64,000 nt of DNA, taken from the NCBI RefSeq assembly GCF_019797825.1, contig NZ_CP081855.1, positions 124,001 through 188,000 on the forward strand, read 5' to 3'. The position numbers and the translations under genes were made by a program. Under the pieces are notes generated by a model. The model was not told the origin of the DNA, made no database searches, and worked only from the letters and a program-made list of their open reading frames with translations. Positions 18,838 to 26,633 of the stretch are shown here, in pieces. Positions within the stretch are counted from its first letter, which is position 1. Each line of letters opens with the position of its first letter. The DNA is from Limosilactobacillus panis (lineage in GTDB: Bacteria > Bacillota > Bacilli > Lactobacillales > Lactobacillaceae).

Positions 18838-19569
18838 GTGCAAAAAGTAGTTGTCGACCAGAGTTTCTGGGAAATCTTCCCAGATGCGCAGGTCAATATC
18901 CTATATGCAAACGGTATTGATAACCACAATGATCAGGCCAAGCTAACGGAGCGTCAGCAACTGTTGAAGGACGCCACCGCTGCGGCGGGTCAGTTTCTAA
19001 CGAACGAGACCTTCCGCCTGAACCCGGTTGTTGACCAGTGGCGGGGCGCCTTCCAGCAGTTTAAAAAGAAAAAGGGTGCCCGTTCTTCGATTGAGGCGCT
19101 GCTGAAACGGGTTAACCAGGGCCGCAACTTTGACCCGATTGACCCCCTAGTGGACGTGTATAACAGTGTTTCCCTGACTTATGGTGTCCCGGTGGGAATC
19201 GAGGACCGGGACAAAATTGCCGGTGACATGCACCTGGGCCAGGTTGATGGGGGTCAATCCTTCCAGCCGGTTGGGGCCGACGGGGATGAACCGACCCTGC
19301 CAGGTGAGGTTGCCTACTATGACGACCAGGGTGCTGTCTGCCGGTGTCTAAACTGGCGGGATGCCCAGCGGACAATGCTGACGGCGGATTCACAAAACAT
19401 TGTGGCCGTGATTGAAGCGGTCAATCCGGAGCAGTCGACCCGGGCCAATGAGGCAATGGAAGAACTAAGTAAGCTTATCAACCGCTACTTCAGTGTTCAG
19501 CCAAGCCCGGTTTTCCACCTGACGAAGGGCCAACCGGTTGCGGTTGTTCCAGATAGCATGACAAAATAA
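18838..19569 (+). CDS. B3/4 (tRNA-editing-like) domain protein
   Basis: A free-standing 243 aa B3/4 domain like that in the phenylalanyl-tRNA synthetase beta chain. It has the family pattern with RSSIEALLKRV, NSVSLTYGVPVGIEDRDKI (split as residues near 115-133) and GEVAYYDDQGAVCRCLNWRD. Such proteins may edit mischarged tRNA; the activity here is inference. GTG 18838 is chosen because GAGGAG (18823-18828) is well spaced; the frame extends to a GTG at 18817 that overlaps the MarR stop codon. Confidence 0.82.
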   Translation: MQKVVVDQSFWEIFPDAQVNILYANGIDNHNDQAKLTERQQLLKDATAAAGQFLTNETFRLNPVVDQWRGAFQQFKKKKGARSSIEALLKRVNQGRNFDPIDPLVDVYNSVSLTYGVPVGIEDRDKIAGDMHLGQVDGGQSFQPVGADGDEPTLPGEVAYYDDQGAVCRCLNWRDAQRTMLTADSQNIVAVIEAVNPEQSTRANEAMEELSKLINRYFSVQPSPVFHLTKGQPVAVVPDSMTK

Positions 19570-19626
19570 AATAAAGAGGCGCTCTAGTATTTTGATTTTT
19601 CCAAATACTAGAGCGCCTCTTTATTT
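19569..19626. terminator. Bidirectional terminator
   Basis: A perfect 24-bp stem (19569-19592 with 19603-19626; begins AAATAAAGAGGCGCTCTAGT) with a 10-base loop sits between convergent genes. It has A and T runs at its base. Confidence 0.93.
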
Positions 19627-19636
19627 CCCGGGAAAT
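19623..19636. other. Noc-binding site (NBS), perfect match
   Basis: ATTTCCCGGGAAAT equals the B. subtilis Noc-binding consensus in all 14 positions. It overlaps the base of the terminator and the stop codon of the next gene. A noc gene is at 36317-37270. Confidence 0.75.
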
Positions 19637-20040
19637 TATTTTTCCTTCCAGTAACGGGCATTTATCAATAACTGCTTAGAACGCTGGTCTGCTGGGCGGT
19701 AGCCGCGGTTGAACAGGTGCTTGAAGTACATCATATTGTACAGCAAGGCAAATGCCAGTGACGGCCATGGGAAATCTAAGAGCCAGTTCAAACCAAAGAA
19801 CATGGCAACTAGGGCGTAATCGATATCGAGGACAATCATCAGGATAAAGTTATAGTAGTCACCCCGGAAGAGGGCCGGAAACGGACCAAACCACAAGGTC
19901 GTCCATGAGACCCCCACCTTGGAGATGCGGATGTCACCTTGATCATTAACTATCTTTGCGTAATTTGGTGGTAAGGGGAGATTGTTTAAATTGAATGGGT
20001 TTTGACCGTTGTTATTGTTGTTGCCAAACGGGTTTTGCAT
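19636..20040 (-). CDS. Small membrane protein, DUF2628/HrgC-like
   Basis: A 134 aa protein. Residues 1-25 are Asn-rich (QNPFGNNNNNGQNPF), followed by VGVSWTTLWFGPFPALFRGD, which recalls DUF2628-like proteins. Two or three membrane segments lie between about 48 and 100, and the C-terminal tail is basic. The frame extends upstream to 20097, but ATG 20040 after GAAAGAAGTGG/AAAAGAG is preferred. Function unknown. Confidence 0.65.
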   Translation of the reverse strand: MQNPFGNNNNNGQNPFNLNNLPLPPNYAKIVNDQGDIRISKVGVSWTTLWFGPFPALFRGDYYNFILMIVLDIDYALVAMFFGLNWLLDFPWPSLAFALLYNMMYFKHLFNRGYRPADQRSKQLLINARYWKEK

Positions 20041-20103
20041 ATCTCTTTTCCACTTCTTTCTTATAGATATTAATGATAACACACTCGCCGAGGTCACACT
20101 AAT

Positions 20104-21495
20104 TTAATGCCGTAATGATAGCTTGACAATGGCTTCACAACGGGCAGTCTGCGGCATCATATCGATTGGCTGGATGTAATCAACGTGGTAGACACTGTTT
20201 AGCCGACGGAGGTTGCGGGCAAGCGATGCCATTCCACAGGAAACGTAGGCAAACTTGCGGGGCTTAACCTTGAGAATTTGCTTGATGAGGGCTTCATCTA
20301 GGCCCATCCGTGGCGGGTCAACAACGAGGGCATCAAACTGGTGTCCCTCGGCAAGCCACTTAGGCATCACGTCTTCGGCCTTGCCGACTTCGTAGTGGGC
20401 GTTTGTGATGCCGTTAAGCTTGGCATTGGCGTTAGCGTCGGCCACTGCTTCGGGGATGACCTCCATCCCCCGGACTTCCTTAACTCGGGAGGCAAGTGAC
20501 AGCCCGATTGTCCCAATCCCGGCGTAGGCATCGATCAACGTATCGTTCTTGTCGAGCTCCAGGGCCGCTGCTGCCTGTTCATAAAGGGTCTCCGTTTGTT
20601 CCGGGTTGAGCTGCAAAAATGACCGGGCAGAGAGCTTAAAGTCCAGTCCCATTAGGCTCTCGGTGATCGTTTCCTTACCGGCCAGGTGGATCATCTGATC
20701 ACCCCAGACCAGCGGTGTGTCGCCCGGATTGACGTTTTGCATTACGGAAATGATTTCTGGCAACTGGTCCTTAATTCCTGCTAGTAACTGGTGCTTGTGA
20801 ATCAGCTTAGGGGTATTGGTAATCAGGGTCAGCTGAATTTCACCGGTTGTCCAGGATTCGCGAACCACAACTGTCTTGATGATCCCGCTGTTGTGGTCCT
20901 CATCATAGACCGGGATTTGAAGGCCCTCAATTAGCTTAACGACCGTGTTGACAACTTTCATTGTCCGGGGCATTTGGACGGCACACTCCTGCATGTCAAC
21001 AATGTCGTGGCTATTGGGCTTATATAGGCCCGCAACCACGTGCCCGTCGACCATTCGAACCGGGAACTGGGCTTTGTTCCGGTAGTGGTACTGTTCCGGT
21101 GCAGCAATGGTTGGGCGCACTTCGTAGTTGCGGTAACCGTAGGGCTGGAATTTTTCCAGACTATCAATAACGACCTGGCGCTTAAACTTTAATTGCTCCG
21201 GGTAGGCCAAATTTTCTAGTTCGAAGCCACCAGCCACATTAGCATAGCTATCGCGGGGGGTTACACGATACTTGCTCTTTCTTCGGATCCGATGAATCTT
21301 GGCCTCAAGAAAACGGGGGTGAACTCTAGTGACCTCTGCCACGACCACTTCACCGGGCAGGGCCCCGGGAACGAAGCAGACCTTGTGCTTAAAATAACCA
21401 ATTCCGTGACCATTAATCCCCAGCCGCCGGATGGTCAGGGGAAAACGGTCGCTAACATTAACTTCAACTTGTGACGCAGCTTTATCTTTTGCCAT
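20104..21495 (-). CDS. rlmD: 23S rRNA (uracil-C5)-methyltransferase, RlmD/RumA family
   Basis: SAM-dependent methyltransferase of 463 aa. An N-terminal TRAM domain (about 10-70) precedes the Rossmann fold with LIDAYAGIGTIGLSLA (SAM site), VDPPRMGLDE and the catalytic Cys in KFAYVSCGMASLARNL. Lactobacilli often carry two paralogues of this family, so whether it acts as RlmD or RlmCD cannot be decided here. GGAGAG precedes ATG. The Fe-S cysteines of E. coli RumA are not evident in the N-terminal region. Confidence 0.9.
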   Translation of the reverse strand: MAKDKAASQVEVNVSDRFPLTIRRLGINGHGIGYFKHKVCFVPGALPGEVVVAEVTRVHPRFLEAKIHRIRRKSKYRVTPRDSYANVAGGFELENLAYPEQLKFKRQVVIDSLEKFQPYGYRNYEVRPTIAAPEQYHYRNKAQFPVRMVDGHVVAGLYKPNSHDIVDMQECAVQMPRTMKVVNTVVKLIEGLQIPVYDEDHNSGIIKTVVVRESWTTGEIQLTLITNTPKLIHKHQLLAGIKDQLPEIISVMQNVNPGDTPLVWGDQMIHLAGKETITESLMGLDFKLSARSFLQLNPEQTETLYEQAAAALELDKNDTLIDAYAGIGTIGLSLASRVKEVRGMEVIPEAVADANANAKLNGITNAHYEVGKAEDVMPKWLAEGHQFDALVVDPPRMGLDEALIKQILKVKPRKFAYVSCGMASLARNLRRLNSVYHVDYIQPIDMMPQTARCEAIVKLSLRH

Positions 21496-21721
21496 GCTTA
21501 CTCTCCTTATAGTAGTTTCTCTATTTTAGCACATCTCCCCGTTAAGAATGTGACGGCCGGCCCTGTATTGAAAGGGTGACTTTATAATCAAATCTTTGAA
21601 AATCATCTAATAATTTAAATAGTAACTAATAATTATTGCCGATTGGTGTCGCTCTTTACCAAAATATAGTAAAATGGCAATGTGAAATGTTGCATAAATT
21701 ATTATAAGGAAGTGACATGTC

Positions 21722-22297
21722 TTGAAGATTGCTGCAATTGCAGGATCCAACGCGAACCATTCATATAACCGAATGCTGTTAGAGTTTATTGCGAAAGACC
21801 TTCGCGATACTGATGATGTCGATGTGATTGACATTCGCAAGGTTCCCCTCTTTAACGAAAACTACAAAGGAAAGACGCCGAAAGTAGTTGCTGATATTGA
21901 CCGCCGGGTTGCCGCGGCCGATGCGGTAATTATTGCCAGTCCAGAATATAACCACTCGATCACCTCTGCTTTGAAGAGCATGATTGAATGGCTGTCATAC
22001 GAACTCCACCCACTAGAAGACAAGCCGGTAATGATTATCGGTGCGTCGACCCATGAGCAGGGTTCTTCCCGTTCCCAAGTTCAATTGCGGGATATCTTGA
22101 TCTCTCCTGGGGTCAATGCCCATGTCTTCCAAGGTGATGAATTCTTTATGAGCAACGTTGCAGATATGATTGATGAAAATGGCAATATCACTGATGAGGG
22201 GACAGTTAGTTTCCTTAATAAGTGCATTAGCGAGTTTAAGCCATACGCAGAAGCAATCAACGGGATGGTTGCTAAAAAGGAGGCGGCAAAGGACTAA
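21722..22297 (+). CDS. NADPH-dependent FMN reductase (flavodoxin-like), first paralogue
   Basis: A 191 aa flavodoxin-fold reductase. IAGSNANHSYNR (residues 6-17) is the FMN phosphate loop and ASPEYNHSITSALKSMIEWLS is the family signature. It uses TTG 21722 as start: AAGGAAGTGA lies 8 bases upstream, and a nearby ATG (21717) is followed at once by a stop. Its stop overlaps the ATG of the second paralogue by one base, so the two are translationally coupled. It probably supplies reduced flavin or electrons to that partner (inference). Confidence 0.9.
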   Translation: MKIAAIAGSNANHSYNRMLLEFIAKDLRDTDDVDVIDIRKVPLFNENYKGKTPKVVADIDRRVAAADAVIIASPEYNHSITSALKSMIEWLSYELHPLEDKPVMIIGASTHEQGSSRSQVQLRDILISPGVNAHVFQGDEFFMSNVADMIDENGNITDEGTVSFLNKCISEFKPYAEAINGMVAKKEAAKD

Positions 22298-23532
22298 TGA
22301 AGATTTTAGCTTTAGTCGGGACCAACGCAAACTTCTCATACAACCGGATCTTACTTAAGTTTATGAAGAAGCACTTTAAGCAAATGGCCGACATTGAAAT
22401 TTATGAAATTAGCAAGCTCCCCGCCTTTAGTGTGGACGTTCCGCTGGAAGAACAGACCGAGGTCTGGAAGTTAAAGCAAAAGGTTAAGGCCGCTGACGGG
22501 GTCGTGTTCTCAACACCAGAATATGACCACGGGATTCCGGCCGCACTGAAGAGTGCCACGGAATGGCTTTCTTATCATACTGAAGTACTAAAGCACAAGC
22601 CAGTCATGGTCGTGGGGGTTTCTTATGGTCGTCAAGCATCTGCCCGCTCCCAAGTCCAGATGCGGCAAATCCTGATTTCACCGGACTGTGATGCTAACTT
22701 ATTACCCGGCAACGAAGTATTAATTGGTGGGGCTAGCCGCGTATTTTCTAAAGATGGCCGTCTGATCAATGAAGACATGCGCGACAACCTAGAAAAGTGC
22801 TTTACTAACTTTATTCAGTATATTCAGGTATTCAAAAACATCGATGAGGAGGAAGTTCAGATGCCAATCAAACGCCCAAAGATTAGCGATGCCTATATTA
22901 ATTTCCCAACGGGTCGCCTATCATTAAAAGAAGTTCAACAAATTTTCAGTACAATTCCATTTGAGATTGACTTGGTTGATAGTTCTGACCGCTTTGCCTG
23001 GTACTCGGACAAGCCAAACCGGGAACACGTCCGGAGCGTGGCTTCCTTAAATGAACCAATTACTGAGTGCCACCCACCGAAGGCTGTACCGATTGTCACC
23101 AAGATTATCAACAGTTTCCGTGACGGTGAGAAGGACGTCGTTACCCGTCCACTGTGGATGAACGGCCACCGTTCACTAATCCAATACTATGCCCTGCGTG
23201 ACATTGACGGCCACTACCTGGGAACCATTGAGTTCACGGGAAGTGTTGAATACATCCTTAACCTCTTCGAAAACGGTGCCTGGGACAACAAGCCAGACGC
23301 CACGACTGGTGCTTCTAAGCACGACGATACTAACGAAGCTGCTAGTGAGACGGTTGACGCTTCAACCGGGGCATCCGAAACGGGTAATGACGATGCCGAC
23401 AATGCTTCAGTAGAGAAAACGGCACCAGTCCAAGCCGACGATAGTGACGCCACTTCTGCAGCTTCAGAAAGCGGTAGTGTTGACGCTGACGACGAAAGTG
23501 CGGACGCCACGACTGGTGCTTCCGAAAACTAG
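22297..23532 (+). CDS. FMN reductase fused to a PAS domain and a flavinylation-motif tail
   Basis: A 411 aa three-part protein. Residues 1-188 are an FMN_red flavodoxin fold (GTNANFSYNR, STPEYDHGIPAALKSATEW). Residues about 205-325 resemble the PAS domain found with DUF438 proteins (IDLVDSSDRFAWYSD, ECHPPKAVPIVTKIINSF, YALRDIDGHYLGTIEFT). Residues 326-411 are a low-complexity acidic Ala/Ser/Thr/Asp tail with DATTGAS, DASTGAS and DATTGAS, which match the ApbE target motif Dxx(S/T)GA(S/T). There is no signal peptide and no FMN_bind domain. ApbE is encoded 9 bases downstream. An internal in-frame start with a strong ribosome binding site lies at 22861. Predicted: a cytosolic electron carrier with several covalent FMN groups. 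Confidence 0.85.
   Translation: MKILALVGTNANFSYNRILLKFMKKHFKQMADIEIYEISKLPAFSVDVPLEEQTEVWKLKQKVKAADGVVFSTPEYDHGIPAALKSATEWLSYHTEVLKHKPVMVVGVSYGRQASARSQVQMRQILISPDCDANLLPGNEVLIGGASRVFSKDGRLINEDMRDNLEKCFTNFIQYIQVFKNIDEEEVQMPIKRPKISDAYINFPTGRLSLKEVQQIFSTIPFEIDLVDSSDRFAWYSDKPNREHVRSVASLNEPITECHPPKAVPIVTKIINSFRDGEKDVVTRPLWMNGHRSLIQYYALRDIDGHYLGTIEFTGSVEYILNLFENGAWDNKPDATTGASKHDDTNEAASETVDASTGASETGNDDADNASVEKTAPVQADDSDATSAASESGSVDADDESADATTGASEN
22846..22863 (+). promoter_or_regulatory. Internal ribosome binding site and ATG within the fusion gene
   Basis: GAGGAGGAA (22846-22854) is followed by ATG at 22861, in frame, exactly between the FMN reductase and PAS domains (codon 189). It could give a separate 223 aa PAS-tail protein. 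Confidence 0.45.
23296..23523 (+). other. Tandem ApbE flavinylation motifs (protein-level repeat)
   Basis: Motif 1 DATTGAS (nt 23296-23316, residues 334-340), motif 2 DASTGAS (23356-23376, residues 354-360), degenerate DATSAAS (23446-23466, residues 384-390, Gly to Ala) and motif 3 DATTGAS (23503-23523, residues 403-409). Predicted FMN-bearing threonines are T337, T357 and T406. The spacer is Asp/Glu/Ser/Ala-rich and probably disordered. Confidence 0.75.
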
Positions 23533-23541
23533 GAATGCACG

Positions 23542-24465
23542 ATGGCAAGCGAGTTAATGGCCCAACGGCATAGTATGGTCCACCATGCTCTTGGTACCAA
23601 GATTGTCTTAACGGTTTACGGTGACCAGTATTTCCCAATCCTTAGTAAGTCGATGAAACTAATTGACGGCTACGAGGACCGCTTGACGGTTAACCGGCCG
23701 GTTTCTGAGGTCATGTCGGTCAACCAGGCTGCCGGTAAGACACCGAAGTTGGTTTCACAGTCGACCTACGACCTCATCAAATTAGCAGTTCACTACAGCC
23801 GGGAGAACTTTGGCTTTAACGCCTTGATTGGGCCCCTCGTCAAGCTGTGGAAGATTGGTTTTAGCGGGGCCAATGTGCCCAGTGATGCCGCGATTAAGGA
23901 CCGTCTGCGGTTGATTGACCCTTACCAGGTCCTACTCGACGATGAGAACCGGACGGTATACCTGGAACAGTCGGGGATGGAACTCGACTTAGGCGGGATC
24001 GCCAAGGGTTACATTGCGGACCGTCTGCGTGACTACTGGCAAAGCGCCGGGGTGCCGGCAGGAATCATTGACCTAGGCGGCAACCTCCTCTTTGTGGGAA
24101 AATCGCCCCGTCGTCCGGATGGCCAGTGGATCATTGGTGTTCAAGACCCCCAACTAAAGCGGGGGCAGAACATGGAGACGGTTCGCCAGTCCGCATGCTC
24201 GGCGGTTACCTCGGGAATTTATGAACGCTTCTTGGTGAAAAATGGCAAGCGTTACCACCACTTGCTGGACCCGCGGACTGGTTATCCCTTGGAAACGGAC
24301 CTGAATAGTGTGACGGTCTTTACAGACCGGTCCGTACTGGGGGAAGTGGAGGCTAAACGGCTCTTCTTCAACGAGGAACCAGTTGCCGGCTGGGAAGAAC
24401 AACCGGGTAACCGGGGAGCTGTTTTTATCCATAATGACGAGCATATCGTAAACGTCAATATTTAA
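23542..24465 (+). CDS. apbE: FAD:protein FMN transferase (ApbE), cytosolic form
   Basis: Transfers FMN from FAD to Thr/Ser in Dxx(S/T)GA(S/T) motifs. The 307 aa protein has LDLGGIAKGYIAD (148-160), IDLGGNLLFVG (176-186) and HHLLDPRTGYP (239-249), the usual landmarks. No signal peptide or lipobox is present, unlike the common exported ApbE, so it should act in the cytosol. By eye, the late metal-site Asp and Thr of the E. coli enzyme align with E268 and K272, an unusual substitution. The gene lies 9 bases after the likely substrate protein. Confidence 0.9.
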   Translation: MASELMAQRHSMVHHALGTKIVLTVYGDQYFPILSKSMKLIDGYEDRLTVNRPVSEVMSVNQAAGKTPKLVSQSTYDLIKLAVHYSRENFGFNALIGPLVKLWKIGFSGANVPSDAAIKDRLRLIDPYQVLLDDENRTVYLEQSGMELDLGGIAKGYIADRLRDYWQSAGVPAGIIDLGGNLLFVGKSPRRPDGQWIIGVQDPQLKRGQNMETVRQSACSAVTSGIYERFLVKNGKRYHHLLDPRTGYPLETDLNSVTVFTDRSVLGEVEAKRLFFNEEPVAGWEEQPGNRGAVFIHNDEHIVNVNI

Positions 24466-24513
24466 AAAAATAGAGGCTGGGAATTAACTATTAATTCTTG
24501 GTTCTCTAACAGT

Positions 24514-24564
24514 AAAATCCGGACTATAATTTTTGATCGATTCAAAAATCATAGTCCGGATTTT
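24514..24564. terminator. Hairpin at the 3' end of the IS1182 transposase
   Basis: AAAATCCGGACTAT pairs with ATAGTCCGGATTTT; the inner TTTTTGA/TCAAAAA extends it. It can terminate both apbE and the transposase. Confidence 0.75.
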
Positions 24565-26159
24565 AAATTATTTATAAAATTAGTCGCCAATCGACTAATT
24601 GATTGACCAAATTTCGTTAGATTTAATGCCATCAAGGCTAGCCCAATGTCATTTTCCACAGCCCGTTGTCCGCGTAGATGAGTTCGGCGTATGCCAAAAT
24701 CCCTCTTCATGTGACCAAAGACTGGCTCAACGTCGAACTTTCGTCGACGATAAATTGCCTTGCCTTCGTCACTTGAGAGGGTTGCTTTTACTTTAGCCTT
24801 GTAATAATTCCACGTTGGGTTAACCTGCATATAGCGTTGCCGACCACTTGGTGTTTTTGCCAACTCATCCAATTGTTCTGACAGTTGGTGCTTATCCGCT
24901 CGGTAGAGTTTGAAATCACGTTCGAAACCATATTTATCGGTTCGCCTACTATACCGATAAAAGCTAAAGCGAACTCCTAAATGATCGATGTAGTAATCAT
25001 CTTCGGCATTATACTGCCAATTTTGTGATTTAGTTGGATCGTTTTTAAATTTATGTTTCTGTTCCTTTTGATAAGTTGTGTATGGAATAACAGGCTGCTT
25101 TTCAAACTGATCAAGAATCATTGTGTAATTGTACTCACTACCATAACCGGCATCGGCAACGATATGCTTAAAGAAATCTAAAGCATGAAACTGGGTAAGG
25201 AATGGCACTAAGGTCCTGGTGTCAGTTGGATTTGAAAAGAGCCCGTAATCAAGGACAAATTGCTTATGTGTAGCGATTTGCAGGTTATAGCCGGGCTTTA
25301 ACTCCCGATTCATCATCGGATCTTCCTTCATACACATAAAAGTCGCATCATGATCAGTCTTGGAATAGCTATTACGACCTTGGAAGATATCTTCGGCACG
25401 TTCATACTTTTTGGCACGCGGAATTAGGTCGTTGCTTAATTGATGGCGAAGTTTTTTTAGAAAACGACGGCGCCGTTTTCTAACTGAACCACCTTTGATG
25501 ATTTTTGGTTCTTGCTTAATCTCTTCATCTAACTTAGTGATTTTCTCCGCAAGTTCTTGTTCCATTACTTCCATGCCTTCGGCAGAAGTAACCAGCTCGG
25601 GTGCCATTTCTTGCACCACTTGTTTTTCTACTAGTTCCTCATAAAGCTTACTCGTCTTTTCTCTTAACTTAGCGTGATACTTTTCAACTGCCCGTCGCCA
25701 AGTAAATGAATATTTATTGGCATCGGCTTCTACCTTGGTCCCATCGATAAAAACTGCATCATTTTGAATTAGTCCGTGATCTTTCAAAGCCATGGTAAAG
25801 TAAACAAAGGCATGTTTAATTAGCTTACTAGCGTGCTGACTGCGTCGAAAGTTATTAATGGTATGGTAGCTATAAGCATAATCATGAGCTAACCAACGCA
25901 TTGGCAGGTTCTCATCCAACATCATTTCAATCTTTCTTCCAGAATAAGTTTGACGTGCGTAGGCAAACAAGAGAATCTTAAGCATAATTGCTGGATGCGA
26001 TGAAGGGCGGCCGGTAGCCGCTCCTGAATCTTCTAATAGCACATTTTGTGGAATCGAGTCGACAAAATCACTAATTAGCCGCGCAATATGATTTTGTGGT
26101 AAATCATAGTTATAGCTTAGTACGAATTCGGTTTGTCCTATGGTATAATTTTGATACAT
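24549..26159 (-). CDS. IS1182-family transposase
   Basis: A 536 aa protein with the N-terminal DUF772-like region (RPSSHPAIMLKILLFAYARQ) and C-terminal DDE domain. DAVFIDGTKVEADANKYSF, HIVADAGYGSEYNY and FDVEPVFGHMKRDFGIRRTH carry the acidic catalytic positions. AAAGGAGCG precedes ATG at 26159. The frame is complete and apparently intact. Confidence 0.92.
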   Translation of the reverse strand: MYQNYTIGQTEFVLSYNYDLPQNHIARLISDFVDSIPQNVLLEDSGAATGRPSSHPAIMLKILLFAYARQTYSGRKIEMMLDENLPMRWLAHDYAYSYHTINNFRRSQHASKLIKHAFVYFTMALKDHGLIQNDAVFIDGTKVEADANKYSFTWRRAVEKYHAKLREKTSKLYEELVEKQVVQEMAPELVTSAEGMEVMEQELAEKITKLDEEIKQEPKIIKGGSVRKRRRRFLKKLRHQLSNDLIPRAKKYERAEDIFQGRNSYSKTDHDATFMCMKEDPMMNRELKPGYNLQIATHKQFVLDYGLFSNPTDTRTLVPFLTQFHALDFFKHIVADAGYGSEYNYTMILDQFEKQPVIPYTTYQKEQKHKFKNDPTKSQNWQYNAEDDYYIDHLGVRFSFYRYSRRTDKYGFERDFKLYRADKHQLSEQLDELAKTPSGRQRYMQVNPTWNYYKAKVKATLSSDEGKAIYRRRKFDVEPVFGHMKRDFGIRRTHLRGQRAVENDIGLALMALNLTKFGQSISRLATNFINNLKSGL

Positions 26160-26357
26160 GAAAATCGCTCCTTTGGGTTGTTTTGTGGTAATTACATCAT
26201 ATCAGGAACGATTTCCTGTGTACATAAAAACCGGATGATGAATTGTTCAAAAAATTCATCATCCGGTTTTTGCTTTGGACTAGGAGTTTTTTCCCAGCCT
26301 CTATTACGTTTCTTAAAGGTGAGATAAATTTTTCTTATAAAACATTTAAAGAAATCC

Positions 26358-26386
26358 TTGCCAAATAAGAAAAAATATAATAATAT
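26358..26386 (+). promoter_or_regulatory. Possible serS promoter
   Basis: TTGCCA (26358-26363), 17-base spacer, TAATAT (26381-26386), about 35 bases before the T-box leader. Confidence 0.5.
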
Positions 26387-26420
26387 CATAATCAATATCA
26401 AACACGAAATGCATTTTAAG

Positions 26421-26614
26421 TAGGTTACCAGAGAAGCTGCGGGTGGTGCGAGCAGTTAACCGAAACTCCGGTGCAGTTAAATTTGTGGGCGGGTAATGCC
26501 GCACGGCTGGTGGCCGTTATCCATCATGAGGGTGACTATTGAGGTCAAACTTGGGTGGTACCGCGGAACTAGAGCCATTTCGTCCCAAAATATTTGAGGA
26601 TGGAATGGCTCTTT
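26421..26614 (+). promoter_or_regulatory. T-box riboswitch of serS
   Basis: The conserved T-box sequence GGGTGGTACCGCGG is at 26553-26566. AGAGCCATTTCGTCC (26571-26585) pairs with GGATGGAATGGCTCT and runs into TTTT (terminator). The 5' part begins with the AGAGAAG conserved word. TCC at 26467-26469, a serine codon, is a candidate specifier, but I could not fold Stem I with certainty. Uncharged tRNA-Ser would allow serS readthrough. Confidence 0.92.
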
Positions 26615-26633
26615 TATATTCGGAGGTAGAATT

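Larger units (their letters stand above)
24471..26305 (-). mobile_element. IS1182-type insertion sequence (limits approximate)
   Basis: A single transposase gene is flanked by hairpins (24514-24564 and about 26230-26274) and, outermost, by inverted TAGAGGCTGGGAA (24471-24483) and TTCCCAGCCTCTA (26293-26305). The outer words may be the IS ends. They may also be the two arms of a GAGGCTGGGA terminator split by the insertion, since the same word ends other repeats here. No target duplication was identified. Confidence 0.65.

Noticed and set aside
26421..26614. Definite specifier codon in the serS T-box
   Set aside because: TCC at 26467 is attractive, but Stem I could not be folded with certainty by eye.
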